Positions 48,225 to 60,200 of a stretch of 64,000 nucleotides of DNA are shown piece by piece. The notes beneath the pieces were generated by a model. That model made no database searches, was not told the origin of the DNA, and worked only from the letters and a program-made list of their open reading frames with translations. The stretch is from assembly GCA_022316685.1 (NCBI GenBank), contig JAKJHU010000014.1, positions 6,505,001 to 6,569,000 on the forward strand, written 5' to 3'. Each line of letters opens with the position of its first letter. Position 1 is the first letter of the stretch. The DNA is from Progne subis subis. Lineage: Eukaryota > Chordata > Aves > Passeriformes > Hirundinidae. Position numbers and translations under genes: made by a program.

Positions 48225-51200
48225 GTAAGTGCATTCTATCTGACTGGGATTGAGATGTGTTTTCATAATTTTTAATAAGTTTTAATGCAACATTAACTAG
48301 AAGAGTGCAAGAGCAAGAAGAATCATGATGTGTTTCTTTACTAGCGTTTTTCCTGTGCTTTTATCCTTTCTTTTCTCAAGCTTTAATCTACTTCTTGAAT
48401 AAATTACAGGTTTTATAACCCTGTGTATCTACTGGATAATACAAGCATACTATAGAAATCAGTGGATTGTTTATTTTAATACAATTAAACACCAAACTTT
48501 TCTGAGTACAGGCACAGTTGTATCAGTTCTGTGGTGGAATTTGCACTTGATCTGCCCTAAATTTCCCAGAGCTGTTTTCAGTCCTGCTGGGGGATAGAAG
48601 AGGGACATGGCTGTAATGACAAATTTTCCCATTTCTGTTTTTCTGCTTTAAACTTCTTCAGGTGCCTTACTCACTTCCAGGTGATTTCTAATGAATATTT
48701 CATATTTCCTCCTCCAGAACTGTAAAGGAATTGCAGTTGGAGAAAGAGCAGTTAGAAACAGAAAACAAAGAGATGGAGGAGAGGTTGCGGCAGCTGCAGT
48801 CAAACATGAGCAGAGAAAAAGAAGAGAGGAGGTCGGTTCAGTTTCCCTTTGGAAAATCCAATGAGATTTCTCCCTCCACACCTCTAACTCCCCACATGGC
48901 ATCTCTTGTGCTTGGAATTCACAATTATGTTCAGTCTCCTCTCCAGTCTTTCTTCCCAATGATACTTGCTTCCCTGTGTCTTTGTTAATTTTAAACTCTT
49001 ATATGATATTGGATTCATTTTCCTCGTTTACTCCCTCTTCTTTTCCCCGTCTGTCTGGATTTGTCCCCTTAGTTTTCAAGCAGGAGACAGAGCAGCTTCT
49101 CCTGCCCCCTTGTTTATTTCTGCGGTTTCTGCAGAGAATGCTGTTATTTTTGCTTTGATCCCCTTTTACATTTGTGTGCCTTCCCAAGCCCGGTGTAATG
49201 AGGCAAATGCCACGGTGAAGTTAAACTCTGAGTCACTCTGAATGCTGGCTGATTCTGCAACATCTGCTTCCTTTTCCTTGACTTTCTGCCTGCTGTGCTT
49301 TGTCACTGGGAGTGCAAATGCCGTGGATTTGGATCCCTGGTTGCTGCTGAGCTGCTGGCAGCTCTGTGAGCATTGCCCTGAGCTGCTGGGGCGGTGTTTT
49401 CCAGGTGATGTGTGGCACTTTTGTCTCCACGTTATTCTCATGGAGCTGTTCCTGTTTTCTTCTCAAGGCCCTGTACCTGCAGGCCCTGATAGGGTTGCTG
49501 TGGTGAGCTCTGAGGACAGGAGGCTTTGTGGAGCAGTTTGGGCTGGAAAGGATCTCAAATTCCTGCATTTTTAGCAATGCTGGATGAAGTCCTGGAGTAA
49601 ACTGGGACAATGAAGGCTCATACAAAATGTGCTTCTGTTTTTATTCTTCTGAAACCAGCCTTTGAGAATTGATAAGATTGTTTTTATAAGTTTAAAGACT
49701 TGGGCCAATTAAATGGTTTAAAAATAAGTACTTTCTTACACATTTGTTGTATTTACTGCTGTTAAAGTAGATATGAAGCAGGTTTCCATGGGAGGGAGTA
49801 TTTGTGCTTTGGGAAATTGATGATCCTGTAGAAAAAGTTATTTTTGTGATGTTTTGTTCATATTTAACAAGTTGAAGGAAAACTTTTATGCTCCTCTTGC
49901 TTGCAGGAGGCCTAATTTTGAAGTTTTTTCTTGCCTTGGTTTATAGGAAGTTAGGTGCTTATCACTGGAAATCTGGGCAGGCAGGACCAAGGACCACCCC
50001 ACCCCGAGCTGGGGCACAAAATAATGAAAACAGGATGAAGGTAGGAAACCCTATTTGCAAGTTAAGCTATTTAAAGTAAAACAAGATTTAGAACTGGATT
50101 TATGATGCAGAACAGGAAGATTTCAAATACTGTAAAACCCAAAGGCTAAGCCTTGTCTGAGTACTGTTCCTGACTGCTTATTTTTCCATGCAAGACCTCT
50201 GATTCCCTTTGAGCTGGAGGAACACCAGAGTTTTTTGGGTGATCTGTTGAGGTTTTTTTTTGCAATAAAGAGCAAATGGTCACTGCTCCAACATATTTAA
50301 TCCTGTAAGAGTAGCACTGTAGTGGTGGAAGTGATCCTGTCCTTTGGGTGGCTGGTACCCATGATGGATCTGAAATACTGAAGGGCTTTGGGTGCAAATT
50401 CGAGTGCAAATTCCCTGCTTTCACAGATAAAATACACCACAGTTAAAGTCTTTTATTTAACTCGGGTTTATTGACTCTTGTTCTATGACATCCTTGCTCA
50501 GACCTGAAAGAAGGGATGTAGAACTTTCCTGCTAAGTCTTTGGAAAATCTCTTTTCTTTTCAATATGTACAAATGGGGTACTTATCTTCTTTTGGAAAAG
50601 TCTGTGGCAATTTTTCTTAAACTGGCAGAAAATGAGAACTTCACTAAAATTGTGTCCTTGCCTGTGAGAGGAGAGGATCAGAATGAAAAGGTTTTGTTTA
50701 CCCATCTCTTTCCCTTCCCCCTTCTCTGAGACAAGGAACTCAGAGCTGTTGCTGCTTCAAAGACTTCAGGCTTCAGCTAAGGTGGCTGCCCTTTAAGTTT
50801 AAATTTAAAAAAGAGCAAAATTAAAATAAGGGATGAATGAGGGGCAGCGAGGCTGTGGGGTGAACTCTGTTTGCAAGAGAAAACTGAGGAGCAAAAATGA
50901 TGAAAATTATTAATTCCTGGGATGTTAGATCATGGAAGGGTCACCTGGACAATATTTCGTATCTGGGGAGGAAAACTGGTCATGGGTTTCATGGCCAGCA
51001 ATACATGGAGTTTTCTCTTTAAATGCATGCCCTGCTATTTCCCTAAACCCATTTTCATTTTGTAAAAGTTACTCTTTATTCAATTTCAGTAGAACCTTAT
51101 ACAGATACAATGTCAATATTCTTTCTTCTAGGTTTCTCCAGAAAAAGTGAAGTTGCAAGTACTCAAGAAACAGAGTCAAGGTAAAGACATCTTTCTTAAC

Positions 51201-54200
51201 CAAACAAAACTTAAACTTCTGAGAGGTAATTGCTGTTTGGAAGTTGCTGCAATTAAATAATGAAGAAATCAGAATGGAACACTGGATTACTTGGTTTTTT
51301 GGTTGTTGTTGTGTTTTGTTTTTTTCCCAGAACCAGTGAAAAAAACAGTTAAACCTAAAAGAGATGTTGTAGCTCATGAAAAATTGGGAGTGAAGGGGAT
51401 TGCCTGTGGATCGCCTGAAATTAGGGGTGGGCTGGTGGTAAGTAAATCGTTTAAAAATAACTCTCAAGTAACACAATTTACTGTGTGTAGATTTTTTTTG
51501 TGGCAGTATGTAGACACACGTTTTCCTTTCTCCCTCTGATCATTGCTTACTGCCCATAAAGAAAAGAGAAAATTTACAGACTGATCTCCCTGAGTGGAAA
51601 TTTCTATTATCAAGTGTGAGGTGATTTCTCTTTAATAAGGGTGTTTTGCCTTTTAGCAAGCAGGAAACAGGAATAATAAATAGGAAATAAACAATGATTA
51701 GGAAACCCAGCCTCCAAAGTGTGGTGTAGCCTCATACAACTCGATTTTTGAAGTAAGCTATGTGAATAGAAAAGTTCCACTGCTGAATAAAGAACATTTT
51801 TATTCTAAAAAAGTATCATCTCAGAGAGAACCCCCTCCCCACCCTGGAATACGTGATGTGATTTATTGCCATCTTTTTATCAAACCACCCGCAGCTGCTA
51901 ACCCTCAAAAGGAACGGATATTTTGTGCGTATCTTTGTAACGCTTTTCCTTTGGCGTAAAAAGAACCACGTGCGGGTTTGGAATTTAAGATAACTTGCCA
52001 GCAAAGCCAGGGCGGTTTTGGGATCCCGTGCTCCCAATTTCATTAACGCTGACGGAACCAAGAGCACCGCACTCTCCCAAGAGCGCCGATCGCGAGTGTT
52101 TCGGTTTTTTCCAGCGGATTTTAGGGAGCGCTCCCGAATCCCGCTGCAGTGCCGGGAGTCGCCGCCCGAGGGCGCTGCGCCCCCGCAGGACGCTGCCGCC
52201 GCTGCGCGCCCCGCGGATGCCCGGGGCTGGGAGCGCTGCAGCCGGAGCGGTGATCGCTCTGGAAATCCGCGCTGCTGTCAGAATTGAGCTGCGGTTCGCT
52301 GGCCCCGCGCTCCGGTTGTTGTTCCCTGCTGATCCCGTGTTGGCGCAGTGAACTTCGCGCTGTGCTCACCCCGCTTTGCAGTGGGAGGGTCGGGGAATGC
52401 CCAGCGTGCAGACACTGACGCCTTTAACAGCCACCAGTTCTTGTTTTGCAAGTCGCAAATGCCGCTGGGTGTGCAGCCAATCACTGCATCAGTTAAAGCA
52501 TAGGGCAGGTGGAAAGAAGGAGTTGGGAAAACATCCTGATTGTGTAGGAGCTGCTGATGTTTGACCCTCATTACCCTTTCTGCCTGTACCTTTGCTGCGT
52601 TTTTGTGGTGAGAACAGGTCCCTCACTTGGAGAATGTGTAGATAAAGGATCTTTCCCGTAATTATTTCGTGGTTTTGATTGATAATCATCCAAGAGTTGG
52701 TAATGAAAACCTTCCACAGTAATTTTCTTTGTCCTAATAAAAGTTGAAAAAACACCACAAAATCCCAGTGTAGGACTGTTTTCCTCCTTTGATAGCTGTT
52801 TCCAGTCTCATCAATTAGAGTTTGGATTTCCCTGGGCTGCTGTTTGAATGACTATCCCAGTTAGCCCCTTAAATGACCATTTTCCTCTTGCTGACCTCTC
52901 CAGATGTGCCCGTCCACTGAGAAGCTTCAATAGTAATCTCTTCATTAGTAAAGCACATAGCTCATAAACTCCTTTAAATGAGACGTGCTGCATTAAATGG
53001 CTCATTTAATCCCTACTGTACAGGAGGTGTGGTGTCCATGGCTTTGTATCCAAACATGGGATGTGGGTGTCCATGGCCACTGCTCTGACACCAAAAACCT
53101 TTAAAAGTAGGGGTTTTGTGTGTCTGGTAAGAAAAATCTTTTGTCTTTCTTATTTAACTCTTGATAGACCTTTGCAGTTAATTGTGAGCAGGATCACATA
53201 AAATGGGAGTGATCTTGAGTACCAGGTAGCTCAGCTGAGCCCAGAAAACCAAGTGCTGCAGTTCCATAGCTGACACTAAAAATGCTGTTGCTCATCAGAA
53301 AAGCTTTGTCAGTAATGTTGTGGACCTGATTTAGGAACCAGCCTCAGAACCGACCTGTGCAAGCCCTGGAAAGCAGGACAAAGGATTGCTCCAGAGTGGT
53401 GCCTTTGATGAAGAGGCATCTGCAAAGGCTTTTCAGGAAGCTTTGCTTCAGTGGAGAGAAGGTAAAAGTGATCCTGGAGCAGATCCATGTGCCAGTGGGG
53501 TCCCACCAGGTAGGGTTTGTTCTGTTTTAATGGCATTTTAAATGCAGTGGGAGCATTCAGGGAGTTAGATTTTAGATTAGTGAAGGCAGATATTAAATGA
53601 AGCTAAGAAAACACATTTTATTCTTTCTCAGTGTGCTTTTATTATTAACAGTCATCTCTGAAGGGTTTTTTTAATGATATGCAGAGTGTTTAGCTCAGTT
53701 TTTATGATGATCTCTGGCAATGCCCAGGTTGTCCAGCCCATGTCCCTGTACCTTCCCATGGCTTTGTGTCTCACGTGGCACTTCAGCATGAACTGCAATG
53801 TTTAAACAACAAAACAGTTTTAAATTGAGGCAAGGAATGTGCAGGGCTCAGGATTTTGTGTGTTCTATCCAAGTACATTTTCTGCTTGCCTTCACCAGGC
53901 TCTTAATATTTCTTTGTCCCAATGAAAAGCTGCAATCAGCTGAAGTATGCATGGAAAAAATATGGAAAATTCCTCTGGTCTGATTGGATTTGTGCAAATC
54001 CAATCTGTGTCTTGTTCCTCTAGTCCACGGATGGTGGTTTTTCTATGTGGCTTTTTGTACAAAACAATATTAAACTGATTTTTTTTTTTCCTCTTTTCTG
54101 TGGGATTTTGATCTGTGGAGTCATGGGTTTCCATCCTCCCACTCTTTCTATGGCTCCAGTGCAGTGCTCTGTAATAAATGAGTTTTTCTGGCTGCCCCCA

Positions 54201-57200
54201 TTACTGAATGTACTCTGTAAATATGATATTGCTGGCCATTTAAATTTTGGAGTTATGCAAAGACTGAGCTAAGCACAGAGCCAAATGTGATGTTCATTCA
54301 AGGATAATGTAGGTAAAGAGCAGGTTTATAAGCTTGAACAGCTGTATATTTTTTTTTTTCACAATTCTGACAGAACCTGTGGGGGTTTGTGAGGTCCAGA
54401 CCAATGTTACTGCTCGGAAGGAACCCATCCATGTGGAATTCCAGAAGGATGGCCTGAGCTACATGGAGAAACTCCTGCTGAAGAAATACAGAAGGTATTG
54501 TTGAATTTGCTGCTCCCATTGAAGGAATTCGGAAATACAAAATTAACAAAATCGAGCTGAAACTTTTAAAATATTAAATATGTTACCGTGAGTTAAGGGG
54601 AGTGTATACAGGGGGCTTTATTTTAATAAAATAATCATTTTAACCAGACTTGATCATTTCAGAGTTCAGAATTCCTGCTGAGGGAGCATTTAGAGGGATT
54701 CTCTTTGGTACCAGTTTATTGTACAATTTGGAGACTGGTTTTGATATCTAGTTGCTTGGTTTTGGTGCGTTTGCTACAGGAGTTTTATAGAGAAAAGGAA
54801 TCTTCAGGATTCCTTTATAGACATCACAGAGTTGTTTTATGAGTTCTTGAGCAAATCCACCTCAATGAAATTAGGAGAAGTTAGTTAATGTAATGCTGCT
54901 GTGATAAATAGGCTGGTAGGGTTTTTCCTTTTTTTTTAATGTGATATATTTTTTTTAAAAATGACTTTTTAAGATTGATTTTTATATTTTTTCCTGTTTA
55001 GAACTCCCGTTGATCAAATTTTTTTCGAGTTGCATGAAGGATTCAAGGCCTGTGCAAGCTCTGAGTGTTCACCAGGCTGGGGTTGGAGGAGAGGGACAAG
55101 GAGATGATGATGACATTGAGGAGTTAACAGGTGTAACAGATTTCTGTTTATTCCATCTAAAATACCTTTCCCTTGAGATTTCTTTTCTATAATTGCTGAA
55201 TGTTTCCACTCTCAACCAGTTTCTGCTAAAAGCAGCAGTAATTGAAGAAGAAAATTGTGATCTTTCATAAAGAATAAAAATGTTGCATTTTATGAGTGTG
55301 TCTTGAACAGGAAAAACTGAAATGCATGAAAGTATTTATATTTCCTAGCTGAAGAGGTGAAGAAATACTGGGCATCTGTTTATAGAGTTGAAGAATCCAA
55401 CACTGTTTGTGAAAATGCAGCGTCCTCTTTGAAAATTGAGTTCCTTGATGATGTGAGTACTGATGAAGGACTGATTTGTTCAAGTCTTGATTTGTAAATG
55501 TTTGAAGTAGCAACAGTTAAATGACTTCCACTAAGGAAAAATACTGGTGCGTTGTTTGTTTTCCATACAGATGTGGGAAATTGATCATTCCAAAAATTCC
55601 CTGTATTTTTTTCTGTTGTGTTCAGGGACCTGCACTATATGGGATTTGTACACAAAGTCTGGCAGCTTTTCAGCACTTTTTAAATTTTTAATTTATTTTT
55701 AAAATTTTAATCTGTTGCTGAGTGTGGGTCTCATTATTTATTTTTTATTTTTTTTATTCAGTCTCATGGCAAGGACTTGGAAGACTCTTCAGTGGAGAAC
55801 ACTGGAGCTGTGGGGATGAATAAGCAAGGAAAGACTGACCCACTGGAGCGTGGAAGGTGTCAGAAATGCAGAGATTGTGGGGGAGGAAAGGAAATAATCC
55901 CAAATTCGGGGTTAGTTCCTGAGAAATGGGGTCTTTTCTTTGCAGGCAGTTGTGTTATTAAGTGTACACTGTTTTAAAGCCACTAAGGGAGTATTAATTG
56001 CCTGTAACTAGAGAGGCATCACTTTGAAATCCTAACCCATGTAGATGCATTTCTTTGCATTTGCCTGCGCTGAATTTTAGTAAAATTTCTCTTTTCTGAG
56101 CTCTTATCTCAGCAGGAGCAGGAACTCACATACAGATTTTACCACTGAATAGTACTGTGCACATTTGAGATCCTCTTATTTAACTAACCTTGCAATTCCA
56201 GATGAAAACAAGAACTGATACTTCTGCAGTTCTTCTGATCTCCCAATATTATTTGATTAGCTGTGACCTGTTTTTCTTTTTTGTATTCTTCTGGTCTTTT
56301 ACCCTTCCTCTATCAAAGCTCAGCACTTGCGGAGCAGAACAACACAGAACCAACCCCTTGAAAGAGAAACGGGGATAATGGGAAAGTCTTCTTTCCATTT
56401 AACTTCCTCAGCTGACACTTAATAGTTTCTACTTTTTCCTCTCAACAGAAATCCTGTTTCTCCTAAAGACGTTTCTCAAGGTAAATGTGAAAAGTTATGA
56501 AGTTCTTTGTTGGAAATATGTAAATGTGTTCAGTTTCTCATTCTCATGTAGGATGGGGTAGTCAACTACACCGGTCTGAAAAAATGCTTAAGGGTCTTTA
56601 AATTGTATACCATTCTCTGGGCTATCACAATTTGATTTATTGCAGTTTGATGGGCTGTGTGAGCACTGTGATAAAAATGTATAACAAAGAAAACCAACTT
56701 ACAAAATCATTCACAGCCTGATAGGATGGATTTCAAATCTTATAATGCTTTTAAGGAGATTTTATTAAATTCCCACAACTGCCTTTCTTTAATGGTGATT
56801 TTATATTTGAAGTTCACGAAGAAAATGTAGTGGAGTTGTAGGTTATAATTAATATTCATTACAAATATTGCTATTTTCATGATTTTGTTGTTCTCTTGTA
56901 GAAAAACTGACTGTGTGCAGTGATCTTGAAATAAATGCAGTGGAGGAGGAGAATATTGAACCAAAGGCTGGGAGAAGTTCACTGAGCTCCTGTGAACTTC
57001 CTGAGGAGATCTCTGACCCCACTGAAGGAGTGAGCAAAGATCTCACTGGGACTGAACTAAAGAGCACCAGGGATCTCCTGGAGACTGAACTGCAGAAGAG
57101 CAGGAGAGAGCCACAAGAACTGGGCAGTGTCTGCAACAGTCATAGTTTGGTCTTGCCTGCAATTACAGAATCTTCAGCAGTAAGTTAGGGTGTCTTTAAT

Positions 57201-60200
57201 TGCTGAGCAGATTAAGGATGTTGCTTTATCTGCTTTAGATTTAAGGGATTGTCACTGCCTGCCATATTTGATATGTAGGGGGTGAAAGGCTTCAATTTAT
57301 GTTGCCAATTTTCTGTTAATATTCAAAAAGAAAAGAGAACAAACAGCCATTAAAAAGGTGTTGGAGGAGCAGCTCTTCCCATGTTTGTATTAACAGCACT
57401 TTACCTCTTGACTGAATGATCAAAAAATGGTGCTCAGTTTTATCTTACAAATTATTCAGATCCTCATTTGCTGAAAATAAAATTAAAAGCAAAAAAATGA
57501 TGGAAAAGCTTGGGAGATGGATTTGGAGTCATTGTCAAATAGTGATCACCTTGCTTTATGTACTCGAAAGTGAACACAAAGAAAATCTGCTTTTCACATC
57601 CCAAGTGAAAGGACAGACTCAAACTCTCACAGCATGAGAAGTTTTTAGGATTTTAAAGCATATCTTAAGCAAAAACATCATCCTCATGAATATCTGTTAC
57701 AGCTGGCTGTCAAAATCCGTCTGAGTTCTGTGAAATGAGCATTTTGTTAATCTAAACTTGCAAGAGCAATTTATAAAGTTTCCTGTTTCCCTTCCTGTAT
57801 GTAATCTTTCTGTTTATTCAAGTTACAGGATGTAGCCAGGAGACAGAACTGTGGCTCTGCATCATATCAGGGACTTGAAGGTTTCTTTGCTGTAGGTGCA
57901 AACCCTAAACAAGAAAAGCTGGAGGCTCCTTCTTCCCTGGCTGCTGCCTCCAGCCCTAGGGACAGGATTGCTTTTCCAGGTACTGTTGTGTGAATAAATC
58001 CTCAAATACACATATTTATCATCTCTTCTCAGTTCCCTTCCGTCCAGCTTGCTTTTAAGAAACACTTTCAGGGTGACAGTCATGCCACCACACAAGTGGT
58101 GCTGGGCAAGGGTAAAATAAACTCCCTGCCTTGAGACAATCCAGTGCCATAAGTTTATATCTTTATTTTTATAAATATATTCCCTGAGAATAGGGTTCCA
58201 TGAGGTTCCTATTGCTTTTCATGGTGTATGTGAAACAAGTGAACATCATTTATCTAATCAAATATATCACTTGAAATCAAGCTTTTAGTCTGTTATGTAT
58301 CTGTAAAAAAAATTTGTTGCGTGGCTTCTTTAATTCCCACATTAAATACAGCAAATATAGGAAGAGTAAATGCAAATTAACACAAACCCTGCAAATAATT
58401 TCCTCTGCTAATGTTTGATTTCAGGAGATGGGCAGTGGGTTTCTGAAAGGAGCTTAAGTGAATATGCTGATGACTCTGTAGTTCAAGGTGTCTTGGAAAG
58501 TCAGCTGAACAGAGCTGCAAATGCTTTCCAGGCTCAAAAGCAACTTTGTCCTCTGATGGCAGCGTGGATGCCATGGCCAGGTAGGGACAGCCACAGTTCT
58601 CAGGTCTTAATTAGATTAATTTTAATTGTGTAAAACGGAGACACTACTGAATTTGTCGTTTTTAGATCTTAATTTGTGCCTTTTTTTTTTTTTGTGAGAA
58701 TAGGCTTTGGAGTTAAAAGTTACCTCTTCTCAGCTATCACCAATAATTATTTTTATTTGGCTTAGTTTCTGCTGCTGCCCTTCTGCTCCCCTCTTAGTTT
58801 GAATATTTAGAGAATAAACTCTCCAGAAGAAGTTCCTGTGTTTGTGTGTGTTGGTAGTCTCTGGTACCATTTGGGAGTGATCTAATAAAGGATTCCTTCC
58901 TGCTACACCAGCAAGTCTGATTATATGAACTCGAAGAAACAGGGACACAAGTAATAACTGTGTCTGCACTTTTGTGTTACCTTTCTCAATTTCAACTGTC
59001 TCCATCCCAAGGAATGCAGCTCTACATTATTTCTCACATCATGAGCGACCAGGTTGACATTTTAATTTAAATAATGCTGTGTGCAGAAATCGAAGCTGTC
59101 AATTTTGAATCCCGGGGAAATATTGGAAAGGGTCTATATTTTATTCATGTTAGTTTAAATTACAAAAAAAAAAAAGAACCAAAGTTTGGAGCTTTCTGTA
59201 ATTGTTCAGTGTTTTCCCCTCACACAGAATTTGTGGCGTTGTGCAGAATACGTAAATCACGTATTACTCTTCTGAAAGATGCTTCTGGAGTGTGAGGTGG
59301 GGAATTTATAGGTGTTAATAAAAAGTTATAAATATATAGAGAAGTAAAATCTTAATTTGCAGCGATATTTTTCCTCAGCTAGAGTTGGTTTGAGACTTTT
59401 AATGGCGAGTTTTTTGTCGATAATGTGAATTTTTTTCAAGCTGAGAGTGGAGATTCTGCATCTTTTTGTTCATATTTGCTCTTAAAACATTTCAGGGCCT
59501 GAAAATCATTCCATCTTAACTTCTGAAGATGGAACCTCCTCCAGCAGAGCCTGGGAGATCTTTGGAAATGCAGATTTCCTGAGCACCCTGGAGCTGAAAG
59601 ACCATGACACATTTGATATTTTTGGGTAAGTTCAACTCGCTGGGTGTGTTTTTGATGATATTTTAGGTTATTCAAGATGCCAACCATGTCAGAACTGAAA
59701 TAAAAATGGTCCCAACTCTCAAATTGTGTGTTACCTGCTAATTACAAGTGTCAGCATGACCTGTGTGGTGTCCTGGTGTTCTAAAACCCTTCTCAGGCAG
59801 CTCAGAGTCAGAGCTGAGGGCTGTGTTTTGTTGTTTAGACTCCAGATGATAAATCTGGGGATTGTTGGTTTTTCAGTTTCAATTAGCACTGAGATTTATG
59901 GGATAAATCTCTTAAAAATCATCCACATACTTGGGTTGTGAGGTAGCTTTGAAAAGTTGTGAGCAGGTGAAATAATAACCTCTAACTCACCATATATTTG
60001 TTGTTTTGTTTTGGACACTGAGGAGATGACTGGAAAAAAGGAAATTCCTCAAGTTCTGCATTTTTTTACTGGGATCTCGAAACCAGCAAGAGTCAGGGAA
60101 GCACTGAAGTGAGCTCCATGCTGTGATTAGAGCTGATTCAGAGATTTGTGACAAAAGCTGAATTAGAGTAGTTTGTACTGACAAAATCTCCAGTAGAAGC

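Noticed and set aside
49532..49566. Possible CR1 tail, antisense
   Set aside because: The likeness to 'tgggctggaaaggatctcaa' is too short and is not followed by further CR1 landmarks.
51995..52351. 118-residue frame in the intronic CpG block as the missing B-box exon
   Set aside because: It lacks the spaced cysteines and histidines of a B-box, and no splice sites of the right phase bracket it.
58540..58580. A second frame in exon 14 that looks slightly more natural ([10 protein letters not shown])
   Set aside because: It would leave exon 14 in a phase that gives an immediate stop in exon 15, while the called frame joins cleanly.
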